A stretch of DNA of 64,000 bases from Torymus aiolomorphi (taxonomy: Eukaryota; Arthropoda; Insecta; Hymenoptera; Torymidae): NCBI GenBank assembly GCA_036365515.1, contig CM070874.1, positions 22,580,709 to 22,644,708 on the forward strand. The letters are read 5' to 3'. Under the pieces are notes generated by a model. That model did not search any database and was not told the DNA's origin. It was given only the letters and a program-made list of their open reading frames with translations. Positions 1-14,086 of the stretch are shown one piece after another. The stretch's first letter is position 1. Each line of letters begins with the position of its first letter. Position numbers and translations under genes: made by a program.

Positions 1-85
1 TAGCCTAAGAAAATAATTAAAAATACAATCCATTCAATCGCTTGAAATGACGAAAAATTTTTAACTCCTTGCCCTTGAATATATA

Positions 86-161
86 TGTCTATATGTGTGT
101 GTGTGTGTGTATATGTGTGTGAGCATGTGTGCGTGCGTATATGTGCCCGCGCGTGCCCACC

Positions 162-195
<34 letters not shown>

Positions 196-199
196 TATG
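86..199. repeat. (TG)n microsatellite
   Basis: Interrupted TG/TA dinucleotide tract with some CG-containing steps in the middle. The open frame through it is only Cys-Val repeats and is not a gene. Confidence 0.9.
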
Positions 200-983
200 G
201 GTTATTCTCTAATAAATTTAAGATAAAAAATTTTTTTTGCTCAAAACTTTTTTCATGTTTTTCTGAATATTTTTAACCCTTCCAAATTTTTTACGGTTTT
301 CAACATAAAGTTTCAGAGCTGGAAATTATCAAAATAGCAGTTCTTATGAATTTTTGTAGTTTTTGTAAATTTTGTACCTCATTTTCTTCCTAAACTATGC
401 ATTTTACAGAACAAATAATAAATACACTTTTTTTTAGCAAATAAGCTATATTTTCAGAAAAAGATATATATTATTTATTATTTTATATCATATATTATAT
501 TAAATTGTACATAAATACATACTTATATGTATAATATTTATTATAAAGGTATTAATGCAAAATAAATGCACAGCTTAAACGTGTCTAAAATTAATTTTAA
601 TGGGTTTCTTACGCTATGTTTGATTGCTTACAATTTCCTGAAAAATCAATTTTTTTTAAAAAAATGAGAGCTTAAATTTTAGCTTTTACTGTCAACTTTT
701 ATAATTTTTTTACCTCTTTGTCGTATCTTAAATACTTGCAATGTGACAGTCAATAGAAGGGACATCATTTTTTAACACAATAAAGGATATTTGAGATGAA
801 ATTGCCGCATAGTGATCTCAAGCCTGTAAAAAAAAGGACTTAGGTATATCGTTTAAACGGAAACGGATAATCATAGGTAATTACTGCACCTATCGAACCC
901 CGCAAAGAAAAAATGCCTATCTCAAAAATTCTCTTAAAACATTAATTTTGATCACTTTTGGGTTCAGATTGGCCACTGTGCGC
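200..983. other. AT-rich non-coding stretch
   Basis: Low-complexity AT-rich DNA with poly-A/T runs. I see no open reading frame with protein-like composition, no RNA gene and no clear repeat ends. Confidence 0.6.
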
Positions 984-1321
984 CGTGGTAGCAGTAACGC
1001 ACACCGCCCGTGCTGTCCTCCACGGTGCGAAAGTGTGTTAGTGTATGAAAAGACGTGCTCGTCAGGCCTCCCGCTCATGCTGTAGACCACGCTGCTTTTC
1101 GAGGACTGTCACCCCGTTTTGCCGTTACTACACTGTCAGACCGCATCATGCGCCGCCGCCGTGCGACTTGCATTTGTTTTTATAGTCGCGCGGTCTGACA
1201 GTGTAGTAACGGCTAAACGGTCTGACAGTCCGCGAAAAGCGGCGTGGTTTACAGCATGAGAGGGAGACCTGTCTGAGCACCGTCTTTTCATGCACTAACA
1301 CACTGTCGCATTACTGCTACG
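984..1321. mobile_element. Hairpin (foldback) element, about 340 bp
   Basis: The left part (984-1148) is the reverse complement of the right part (about 1190-1321), with a ~40-bp loop. Matching landmarks are GGTAGCAGTAACGC against the complementary right end, GTGTGTTAGTG, TGAAAAGACG, CTCATGCTGTA and GTTACTACACTGTCAGACCG. The left arm carries an extra ~30-bp segment near its tip. It is GC-richer than its surroundings. No coding capacity; it looks like a non-autonomous hairpin transposon. Its right end abuts the next inverted-repeat element. Confidence 0.75.
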
Positions 1322-1729
1322 GTAACTGAAGGTATTATTGCGATGTATTTTGTTAGGTTAGTTTCAAACTGATCCAGCTCGTTAGAATGTAAACATATCA
1401 ATCTGCGGTTTTTTGCTAATGAAACTTTAGTGTAGTATCTATGTATAAAGCTATAATTTTATTTATAAAGCTGGTATTATTGCGGCATGAAGATATTATT
1501 GCGCAGGTATTCTTGTGCCATGTTAAAGCATAGGTATTACTGCGGTTTGGCGATTAGAAGTAAAATATAAGTAATATTTGTGTTAAAAGATTAACGATTA
1601 AGATTTATTTAACAATATAAATGAATAATACTTGAAAAAATTAGGTCTAAAAGTATCATAAAGCGTAGTTTTCTGCAAAATTCTGTAAACGCAATAATAC
1701 CTGCAACCACAAGAATACCTTCAGTTACC
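1321..1729. mobile_element. Short TIR element with repeated GGTATTATTGCG motifs
   Basis: GGTAACTGAAGGTATT at 1321-1336 is exactly inverted at 1714-1729. The 12-mer GGTATTATTGCG and close variants recur at 1331-1342, around 1470, 1488, 1505 and 1540, and inverted at 1691-1701. About 410 bp, non-coding, MITE-like. Target duplication not resolved because the left side abuts another repeat. Confidence 0.65.
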
Positions 1730-2281
1730 CTACACAGCATAGAGCTGTGGAGACTTTTCTCCGTGTAGCTCGACAAAGAATTTTGAAGCGATTAAGTTAA
1801 TTTTACTCCCGTAATCGTTAGACATACAAAACTCATTTTTTTGTAATTTTTAAATTTTTGTCTAAAAAACTAACCAACTAAATGAATTCAAATTTTTACA
1901 GATTATAGCTATTTATATTCTGCATTATTATGATTTTTTTCAAAACAATTGACCATTTAGTTTCGAAGTTATAAGTTTTTTTAAAAAAAATAACCCGTTT
2001 TTATTAATAACAACAGAACTGTGATAGCTAGAAACTTTTTTTAAAAGAAAATATACGTATTTTAATTCTCTTTCGAATGCTACCCATCCGATTCAAATAA
2101 CTCGATCCTATCATTTAAAAAAATCAAAAAACAATTTTGAATAAATCGAAAATTTGAAAAGAAACAAAGCATCGGCCCAATCAAAAAACGAATTTTTGAC
2201 ACGCCATCACACAAAAAAAAGCAAAAAAAAATGAGACGTGCCTGGTCAAAATCGACCGAGTAGAAGCTGAGATCCAGGCGT

Positions 2282-2340
2282 ATACACACACACGCGCACA
2301 CACACAGACACAGACACACACATACACACAGACACAGACA

Positions 2341-2372
<32 letters not shown>
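2282..2372. repeat. (CA)n microsatellite inside repeat copy 1
   Basis: CA tract with interspersed GACACAGACA steps. It lies at the same internal position in every copy of this repeat family, so the microsatellite is part of the mobile unit. Confidence 0.9.
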
Positions 2373-3642
2373 TTTTTCAAAAACCATGTATTTTGATTAC
2401 TACCCTACTGAAAAATCTCAGGTGACTTCTCAGGTGAAATCTCAGGTGAGATCTCATGTAAAATCTCACGCCAAAATCTCATGTGACTATTAGAAAAAAA
2501 TTACTTTAGATGAGATCTCAGGTGAGATCTCATTCAGTTAAAAAGAATTACAATAGTTATTTTCGATACAAGTGCATGTGCAAAATCAAGCTTTGCTCAT
2601 GGAGTGTTAAAAAATTGTTTTACACAAAATCTCAGGTGAGATCTCATCCAGATAATATTGTAGCGAAGAAATAAAATTACCTGAAATTTCATTCAGATAA
2701 TATTGTTGCAAAAATAAATTGTCTGATAAGATCTCAGGTGAGATCTCATCTAAAAAATAGCTTTTTTCAACACATGCATGAAAAAGGCCCTTTTTCTGCA
2801 TCGACAAGTGAATCGGAAATGAAATACTTTTTCGCCATACCCTGGCCGAAAGTACCACTTTCGCTCCCGGCTCAAAAACGTGAATGTGGTATTTTCGGTC
2901 CGGGTATGGGATAACCCATACTAAGAAATCTCAGGTGAGACCTCAGGTGAGAACTCAGGTGAGATCTCAGGTGAGATCTCATGTCAAAATCTCATGTGAC
3001 CCATGTCAAAATTTTTTGGTGAGAACTCAGGTGAGATTCTCACCTGAGTTTCCACCAAAAATTTAATTTTTCTTTTTCATGAGATTTTGTATGTCTTATG
3101 AAAACTTTCCATAAAACTCAGTTGAGAATCTCACGTGAGTTCTCACGAAAATATTTATTTTTATTTTCTGCCACAAAATTTTTTAACGAAAATAAATGGT
3201 ATTTAACATTCAGACTATAAATTCAGATGAGAACTTATGTGAGAATCTCAGATGAGTTTTTGCTAAAAATTGAATTTCTTCTACAAGATTTTGCATGTCA
3301 TGAAAATGTTTTGCCCTATTGAAAATTTATGGCGAAAATTCAGCTGAGAATCTCACCTGAGTTCTCATGTAAAATTTAATTCTTTAATTTATTTTCACTA
3401 TGTATTTATAATTAGAAAATTGGTCAACCCATATCTCGTGTTTGTCACCCCCGCCTTCGGCTTGTGTGGTAATTTAGACGAGATATTGCCTGCCCAAGTT
3501 TTTTCCTCCCTAGTTGCGTAATATAGTATTTTTGCCTAACGGACCGAAAGTACCACTTTCGCTCCCGGCGGCCGATCGTGAAGGTTGTATTTTCTGCTTC
3601 GCCAGGTAAGAAAATCGTATACACAACATTTATAATCAAATT

Positions 3643-3644
<2 letters not shown>

Positions 3645-3699
<55 letters not shown>
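3645..3699. repeat. (GA)n microsatellite in left foldback arm
   Basis: Uninterrupted GA tract. The right arm has the complementary CT tract, much shorter, at about 4838-4873, so the tract lengths have diverged between arms. Confidence 0.9.
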
Positions 3700-3702
<3 letters not shown>

Positions 3703-3833
3703 CGCCGAGCTTACAGGACGAAAGCGCGCGACGAAAATTCAGTCGAAGCGAAGGTGAGCGTCATCACCCAGGGAGCGACGAGAGTACCCACTCCGTCGGC
3801 GACAGCGGGATGACCGGCACGACCTGGCAGCCG

Positions 3834-3998
3834 GCGAGCCGCCAATTGCCTTCACTAAAGACCAACTCGGTAGCGGACTCGTAATTTCCCGCATTAGAGC
3901 AGAGCTGCACAGAACGGGAATACCGGTGATTTCAATATCTGAAAAAGACGAATTGAAAAATCACAAAGTATTTGTCCGAAAATCACACTGCTTTTGAG
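3834..3998 (+). other. Coding-like segment in left foldback arm
   Basis: On the plus strand this reads AGEPPIAFTKDQLGSGLVIS, then about 30 residues including GIPVISISEKDELKNHKVFV, then a stop. It is the inverted partner of the 4555-4750 segment. Amino-acid differences are few and conservative and the frame is open in both. I do not recognise the family. It may be a captured exon or the residue of an element gene. Confidence 0.4.
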
Positions 3999-4109
3999 CA
4001 CGTATAGTTTTATCATGTAAAAACGATGAAAGTAAAAGGTGAAAAAAGTAGAATGATTAGAAGGTTAAGTTCATGTACTTATTTTTAAGTAAGAAGAAAT
4101 CAGCAATGT

Positions 4110-4440
4110 TAACATTTTTAATGAAGACGATTTTTATTAATTCAGCAGATTCTTTCATACTAATGAACTCCACTATTTAACAACGAGAAAATTTTATTGT
4201 AAACAAACATCAAGATTCTATATCTATAGAAAGACTATCAATCAATAGTCGTTGTTATGGTAACGAACGCGTATATTGCTGAGCAGTTTCAAATGACAAC
4301 ATTATTTGTTTGACTGTATTTTCGATCTAGTTGTAATTTTTACACTTTAACTCCACCATTATAGCAGTCAAAGTCAATAACATGGGTAGTACAACAAAGA
4401 TTCAAGATTTCTGGAGCCGCAGACATCCTTTTCAGATAAG
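4110..4440. other. Unique centre of the foldback element
   Basis: This ~330-bp segment has no inverted partner in the element. It contains a short open stretch from 4381 (MGSTTKIQDFWSRRHPFQ) followed by TAAG, too short to call a gene. Confidence 0.5.
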
Positions 4441-4554
4441 TCTCTCTTCTTAAGTACTTAAAAATACGTACATAAAACTTAACCTTCTAACCATTCTACT
4501 TTTTTTACCTTTTACTCTCATCGTTTTCACATGATAAAAACTATACGTACTCAA

Positions 4555-4799
4555 AAGCAGTTCAAATAACGTGATTTTCCGACAAATACTTTGTGATTTT
4601 TCAATTCTTCTTTTTCAGATATTGAAATAACCGGTATTTCCGATCTATGCAGCTCTGCTCTGAGGCGGAGAATTACGAGTCCGCTGCCGAGTTGGTCCTT
4701 GGTAAAGGCGATTGGAGGCTCGCCGGCTGCCAGGTCGCGCCGGTCATTCCGCTGTCGCCGACGGAGTGAGTACTCTCGTCGCCCCCTGGGTGATAACAC
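4555..4799 (-). other. Coding-like segment in right foldback arm
   Basis: An open frame of about 80 codons on the minus strand. It contains DLAAGEPPIAFTKDQLGSG and IPVISISEKEELKNHKVFVG, and is the mirror copy of 3834-3998. The first part is arginine-rich and probably not native protein. The conserved part, about 60 residues, resembles a real soluble protein fragment, but I cannot assign a family. Because the arms may be kept alike by gene conversion, conservation alone does not prove selection on protein. Confidence 0.4.
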
Positions 4800-5939
4800 T
4801 CGCCTTCGCTTTCATCCTGTAAGCTCGGTGCCTCGGCTCTCTCTCTCTCTCTTTCTCCCTCTTTCTCTCTTTGATTTGATTATAAACGTTGCGTATACGA
4901 TTTTTTTAAATATAAACTTTTAGTCAAGTTCAAATAATACAAGTTCCTAAAACTCAGGTGAGATTCTCATCTAAGATCTTATCTTAATTTTGAATATTGA
5001 TGTTACATACAATTTATTTCTAATTATTAAAACTTAGTGGAAATAAATTAAAGAATTAAATTTTACATGGGAACTCAGGTGAGATTCTCAGCTGCGTTTT
5101 CGCCATAAATTTTCAATAGGGCAGAACATTTTCATGACAAGCAAAATCTCGTAGAAGAAACTACATTTTCAGTAAAAACTCAGCTGAGATTCTCACATAA
5201 GTTCTCATCTGAATTTATAGTCTGAATGTTAAATAGAAGTTATTTTCGTTAACAAAATTTTGTGGCAGAAAATAAAAAAAAATAAATATTTTCGTGAGAA
5301 CTCACGTGAGATTCTCAACTGAGTTTTATGGAAAGTTATCATAACACACATATAAAATGTCATGAAAAAGAAAAATTAAATTGTTGGTGAAAACTCAGGT
5401 GAGATTCTTACCTGAGATCTCATCTTAATTTTGAATATTGATGTTACATACAATTTCTTTTCTAATTATAAAAACTTAGTAAAACAAATTAAAGAATTAA
5501 ATTTTACATGAGAACTCAGGGCAGATTCTCAGCTGAGTTTTCGCCATAAATTTTCATTAGGGCATATAACATTTTCATAACGTGCAAAATCTCGTAGAAG
5601 AAATTCAATTTTTAGTGAAAACTCCGCTGAGATTCTCACATAAGTTCTCATCTGAATTTATAGCCTGAATGTTAAATACCATTTATTTTCGTTGCAAAAT
5701 TTTGTGGCAAAAAATAAAATTAAATATTTTCATGAAAACTCACGTGAGATTCCCAACTGAGCTGTATGGAATGTTTTCATAAGACACATACAAAATCTCA
5801 TGAAAAAGAAAAATTAAATTTTTGGTGAAAACTCAGGTGAGATTCTCACCTGAGTTCTCACTAAAAAATCTTGGTATTGGTCACATTAGATATTGACATG
5901 AGATCTCACCTGAGATTTTTTAGTAGGGAAACGCGAAGG

Positions 5940-6120
5940 TAGTATTTTCGGTCCGGGTATGACGAAAAATAGTATACGCTCCACTCTTTGGCTCGGGTGT
6001 CAATTTACACGACCAATTTTACTCCCGTGGAGCGTACACTATTTTTCGTCATACCCGGACCGAAAATACCACATTCGCGTTTTTGAGCCGGGAGCGAAAG
6101 TGGTACTTTCGGCCAGGGTA
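5940..6120. repeat. Short palindrome with TTTCGGTCCGGGTATG ends
   Basis: TTTTCGGTCCGGGTATGACG near 5946 is inverted at about 6048-6066, around a centre of roughly 90 bp. Related pieces occur at 2832-2920 and 3535-3590 in the left arm. The right arm thus carries an extra palindromic block that makes the two arms unequal. Confidence 0.55.
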
Positions 6121-6631
6121 TGACGAAAAAGTACTTCATTTCCGATTCACTTGTCTACGCAGAAAAAGGGCGTTTTCCATGCATGTGTCGAAAAAAGCTA
6201 TTTTTTAGATGAGATCTCACCTGAGATCTTATCAACAATTTATTTTTGCAGCAATATTATCTGAATGAAATTTCAGGTAATTTTATTTCTTCGCTACAAT
6301 ATTATCTGGATGAGATCTCACCTGAGATTTTGTGTAAAATAATTTTTTAACACTCCATAAGCAAAGCTTGATTTCGCACACGCACTTGTATCGAAAATAA
6401 CTATTGTAACTCTTTTTAACTGAATGAGATCTCACCTGAGATCTCAACTAAAGTAATTTGTTTCTAATAGTCACATGAGATTTTGGCGTGAGATTTCACA
6501 TGAGATCTCACCTGAGATTTCACCTGAGAAGTCACCTGAGATTTTTCAGTAGGGTAACACCTCGGAACACAATTATAACATGTTTTTACAACAACTAAAA
6601 ATTTACTATCACAAATCTTCCTCTAGGACCG

Positions 6632-7617
6632 TGGTAGAAATGGTCACCAACCGTTTGCCATCCGTTCGCCAAATCGCAAAGGTTTGGCCAACCGTTTAAC
6701 CAATGGTTGGTAATAAATACCGCTTATTTCGTCACGGAATTATCCTTGCGATTGGCCAACGAATGGTTAATATTAAAAATTACGAAAAAAGGCAATTTAA
6801 GTAATTTAGTAATCAAATGCAAACATTGAAAGTTGTATTATTCATAAAAAATTAAAAAATCATACACAGACAGTACCTTACTTGACACAAATAGATTTAA
6901 ATCAGTAAACTTGTAGTTCAATTTGTGGTTATAGTTTATACATGCATGACATATACTTTGGTTAAAGTGAGGTATAGGCTGCCTGATTTGTCTGTATTAC
7001 AGACTTAAATATCTGTAATTACTTTTTTCTACATCAATATTCTTTCGAGCGTTTTTTGCTTTGATTCATGTTAAAAAACAGAAAAAGCACTGTAAACGCA
7101 ATGAAACACAATAACCTAACTTGTATGCTCCATTTACTGATGTAAGTATATTATTTAGGTACAGCGTATACACGTTACAGTGAACTGAAACAACGCGATC
7201 CCACAGCTGAGCGCGACTCATGAGTCTGCGCAGTCAGGCGAAATATAAGTTATATATGCGCTTATCCTTATTACTGGCAGCAATTCGGAGCACAGCCCGC
7301 GTATTATGCTACGCCTACTTAACCTTCAAATAATTTTATTCCCAACTCTACTAAAATTAACAATATTTTTACTAATCCACTGCCGTAATTTTGATTACTT
7401 TTTACAAATAAAATCATTTTTGTTTATTTGTGTATTAATATATCTTATTAATATATCATATTAATTATTGTTGTTGTTTCATAAGCTATTCAATATTTAA
7501 TTATCGATAGTTCACCAATCGTTGGCTAACCGTTGGTCAATATTTTTGTTATTCGTTAGCCAACAAAATTGACCAACCGTTGCAGTTAAGCCATTTTGGT
7601 TGGTTTATTTTCTACCA
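6632..7617. mobile_element. MITE-like element with CCAACCGTT repeats
   Basis: It starts TGGTAGAAATGGTCACCAACC and ends with the inverse pattern (GGTTGGTTTATTTTCTACCA). CCAACCGTT/AACGGTTGG words cluster near both ends (about 6645-6720 and 7510-7590). It splits the hairpin GCTTCCTCTAG/GAGGAAGC of repeat copy 1, which shows it inserted there. An exact target duplication is not clear (AGG appears on both sides). No coding capacity. Confidence 0.65.
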
Positions 7618-7632
7618 GGAGGAAGCAAAATA

Positions 7633-7935
7633 AAATAAGTACAACGCAAGTTTCAATAAAAAATATTGGATAAATTTTATATGTTAAAAAGTTAAATAAA
7701 TTTTAAATTCATATTTCATTATTAATTATACAAAATCAAAGCAAAGGAAGAACGCGTGCAACGCGCTTCAACTGACTATATGTATATAAAAAAGTAGAAC
7801 TATTTTTAATTGAATATTTGTTATTACTTTTACAAAACATTATTTACATATTTATATCATTTGTTTATATCAATTATATAAGTATCGCTATTAGAAAGAG
7901 TGGTTAATTGTATAAAAAAAATTTTGATTTTTCAG
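7633..7935. other. AT-rich non-coding stretch
   Basis: Nothing recognisable beyond AT-rich sequence. It lies upstream of the first DUF4806-like exon. Confidence 0.5.
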
Positions 7936-7952
7936 GGATTGATTAAGAAAAA

Positions 7953-11197
<3,245 letters not shown>

Positions 11198-11208
11198 AAC
11201 AATGGTAC

Positions 11209-11261
<53 letters not shown>

Positions 11262-11262
11262 T
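11209..11262. repeat. (ATT)n microsatellite
   Basis: About 17 ATT units directly after the last recognisable DUF4806-like exon. Confidence 0.9.
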
Positions 11263-11725
11263 CTTTCGAATATGAAATTATTTTTTATGTAGAGTGAGTG
11301 TACTGTTTATTTTACGTCTTGTTTCGCGAGCACAAAATAAAAAATTATCCCCATTACATAAAAAGTTATGTTCATAGAGTGAGCGTAGACACTTCACTAT
11401 TGTTTGATCACTACTCGGAACGTAAAACTGTATTTAACGGTCTTGTTATAAAAAATACAACAAAAACAATTTCTTATAATTGATATTTTCATAAATAAAA
11501 TATTTTTTTATACCACTCTAATCTAAAAATCGCAATTTTGATATGATTTTTAAGCTCTCGTTGTTAAAATACTGTAGGAAACTCGCGTAATAATCATCTT
11601 CCACACCGATGTCGTAATGTCCTATTAAAACTATACTTCAAAAATAAATCATTATTGTTGTTTTAATTTGAAGAGTTTTACAAAATAAAAAATCATCTAG
11701 CCTCTCTTTGTAAAATCTCTCTTCC

Positions 11726-11856
11726 CTTTGGTGGTTCAAGATCGATTTCGAGATTCCAGGCAGAAATAGATTATTTAACTCACTCATTAAATTATTAAGC
11801 GAGTTAAATGATCTATTTCTGCCCGGAATCTCGAAATCGATCTTGAACCACGAAAG
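11726..11856. mobile_element. Hairpin MITE, ~131 bp
   Basis: The arm 11726-11781 (CTTTGGTGGTTCAAGATCG...) is the reverse complement of 11801-11856, with a 19-bp loop. A diverged single arm (ATCTCAAAAACGATCTCGAA) recurs near 11965, suggesting a family. Non-coding. Confidence 0.75.
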
Positions 11857-11859
11857 GAA

Positions 11860-12890
11860 TAAAGAAAATGGTCAAGCGGTGGCCCTTGTAACGTGTAAAA
11901 CAATGCTAGTCTCTATCATAATTTAAGCATTTGGAACAATCTATTTCCGACTGAAATCTCAAAAACGATCTCGAACCGCGAGAAAACTTGTTTTTAATTT
12001 TGGAAAATTGTCAAAATTGTGTAATTCGACTTGAAATGAGATAATTAGTTTTTTTTTTAACAGTAATGTTTTTAACAGTGTTATACAGTATCTTCTTGAC
12101 TCTTAGACTTAACCTAACAATTTTAATAAAAAGTTTCTAATACATGAACGATTGAATGTTCCATATAGATGTCTTCACTTGAACGTATCGAACAATATGA
12201 AAATATAGGTAATAAAAGGTCCTGGTGAAGGTTAAAATATTTAATATGCTTTTCATTGGTTTAAACATATTTTTTTGTGATAGATCATTTTTAATTTGCA
12301 ACTATGGTTATAACATCTATATATTATCATTAAAAAATACATTCATACTTTATATGATGTAGATGAAAATATGTATATCTAAGCGTCTGAAAAATGTACG
12401 TTATTTATAAAAATTATAAATTATTTTTCCTTAAAATTTATCAAGCAAGTCACATTTGAATTCACAGACTGAAGATTTTATTTCAATTGTTAAAATGTTT
12501 TGATTACACCTACAAAATATTTTAACATAAATATTTTAATTTTGAAATTAATTTAGTCAGATCACATGATATTGATATGTACATTTTTCAGTGTTAAAAA
12601 GGTTATTTTTCATTTTTCTCATGATTACTTATCACCCTGTCATATCTAATTTTATTTGTATGGCCTGACAAAAAATAAAAAAGAGAATGAACACAAAAGT
12701 GTTTAAACATAATTTTGTATAATCTTCACAATAGTCATCAGATAGCACTTCTCTCACACCTCCATTTATTTCGTTCACATCCATGCATGCACGAACACGC
12801 ACGAAACGCTAATATATAATATGATTATGAGTTATAGGCTTTGTGTAATGTTTTCTGATATTTTTTAATTACGTGCTTTGGGTTTAATAA
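11860..12890. other. AT-rich non-coding stretch
   Basis: Apart from the decayed hairpin arm near 11950-11990, I see no gene, RNA or repeat structure here. Confidence 0.5.
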
Positions 12891-12899
12891 AAAATATAT

Positions 12900-13340
12900 A
12901 TCACAAAAAACGAAAGGTTTTCATAAAAAATTCCAAAAATATTTCTTAAAAATGTTGCAGGAAGCTTGCTACAATATTACATAAACTATACAGAAATATT
13001 TCAACAAACATTTCACAAAAACATTTCAGAAAATTTTTAAAAATATTTCATGAAAACTTAATAATGCAGACAATAAAATATTTCAGTAAACCTTTCTGAA
13101 AGGTTCCAAAAATAATTCAAGAAACATTTCATGTAATCTTGTAGTGTAGAAACACGAAATATTACATGAAATATTTTTGAAATGTTTTGGAAAGGTTTCT
13201 TGAATCGATCAAAACTGCGGATTCGAAACCTTTCGAGTAATGTTTTAAAAACCTTGCAGTAACATTTCAGGAGTTGTAACCGGAAAATTTGTAGCAACAT
13301 TTCCAGTATTAATTCCTTAAAAGTTTTCAAAACGTTCAAA
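12900..13340. repeat. Diverged AAATATTTC-type repeat
   Basis: Repeated words such as AATATTTC, GAAACATTTC and AAATGTTT match the vocabulary of the 22.8-24.9 kb tandem array, here shorter and in both orientations. Frames through it are artefacts of the repeat. Confidence 0.5.
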
Positions 13341-13359
13341 GCGTCACAGACGATCAAAT

Positions 13360-14086
13360 CAAAAGAGGAGTGTCTTCATGGCTTGATGCTGCCAACATTC
13401 GTATTTCTAGAACGACTGAGTAAGTATAAATGTCATATTGACTAAAATGGTTTATTCTCAACTTAACAATAGAAAAAATGTTCACTTTTTTGATACCATG
13501 AAATAGTTATTTTTGGATTTCTCTGCCTTTCTCTTATTTAATATTTTTTCTCGGGGTGTGACCGAATAGTTCGAAAACTTATTATTTCTTTTTTTTTGCG
13601 TTACAAAATGCATATAGATGATAATAAAGTGTTTAAGCGTATAAATTTGCAATGTTTGGACATATATGAAGGTAATAAAAATTGTTTGTTTTATTTTCAA
13701 GATATTGACAAAAAAATGGTGTTTCCGAGTGAAAACTTAAAAAAAGTTAGATTTTGATCGCATGAATCTCGTGAGTTTATCAATAATTTTAAATAATGTT
13801 GAACCTTCTTAATTTATTAAATTAATGTACTGGTAAGAAAATGCAGATAAATTCAATACACAATTTTATCATTTACATTATTATATTCAAGTTTATTTGA
13901 AAAAAAAAAAAAAAATAGGAAGACATTTTCGAACTACTCGACCCACCGCTATTTTTCCCTTGTCATAATTTTCAAATCAATAAAATGGCTGCTATGTTGA
14001 GTCGAAAATAAAGCACTATGTGTGCAACATTGATTAATTCTTTGTTGCATAGTGTACGACTTTTATATTTTCAAAATATAACATAA
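13360..14086. other. AT-rich non-coding stretch
   Basis: Only AT-rich DNA and a poly-A run near 13902. No supported gene. Confidence 0.5.

Larger units (their letters stand above)
2403..6554. mobile_element. 4.15-kb foldback transposon, TA target duplication
   Basis: Termini CCCTACTGAAAAATCTCAGG at 2403 and its inverse at 6554 are flanked by TA (2401-2402 and 6555-6556). Removing the element plus one TA restores the uninterrupted family sequence seen in the paralogous copies, which fixes the ends. Almost the whole element folds back on itself: arms of about 1.7 and 2.1 kb surround a unique centre near 4110-4440. The arms are packed with the palindrome TCTCAGGTGAGA and variants. Both arms hold a diverged copy of one coding-like segment and a GA (or CT) tract. 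Inside, 2916-5934 has near-identical termini (CCCATACTAAGAAATCTCAG against its inverse with GTAGGG), suggesting one such element nested in another. No transposase; non-autonomous. Confidence 0.85.
1779..7632 (+). mobile_element. Dispersed hairpin/CA-microsatellite repeat, copy 1 (split by two insertions)
   Basis: Sequence from about 1779 to 2402 (containing GAAGCTGAGATCCAGGCGTA followed by a CA tract) matches copies near 24970, 54520, 58468 and 60893. The diagnostic right part of the family, AACACCTCGGAACACAATT and the terminal hairpin GCTTCCTCTAGGAGGAAGC, continues only at 6557 and finishes at 7618-7632. The copy is therefore cut by the 2403-6554 foldback element and again by the 6632-7617 MITE. 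There is no credible protein in the family and its class is unknown. Confidence 0.75.
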
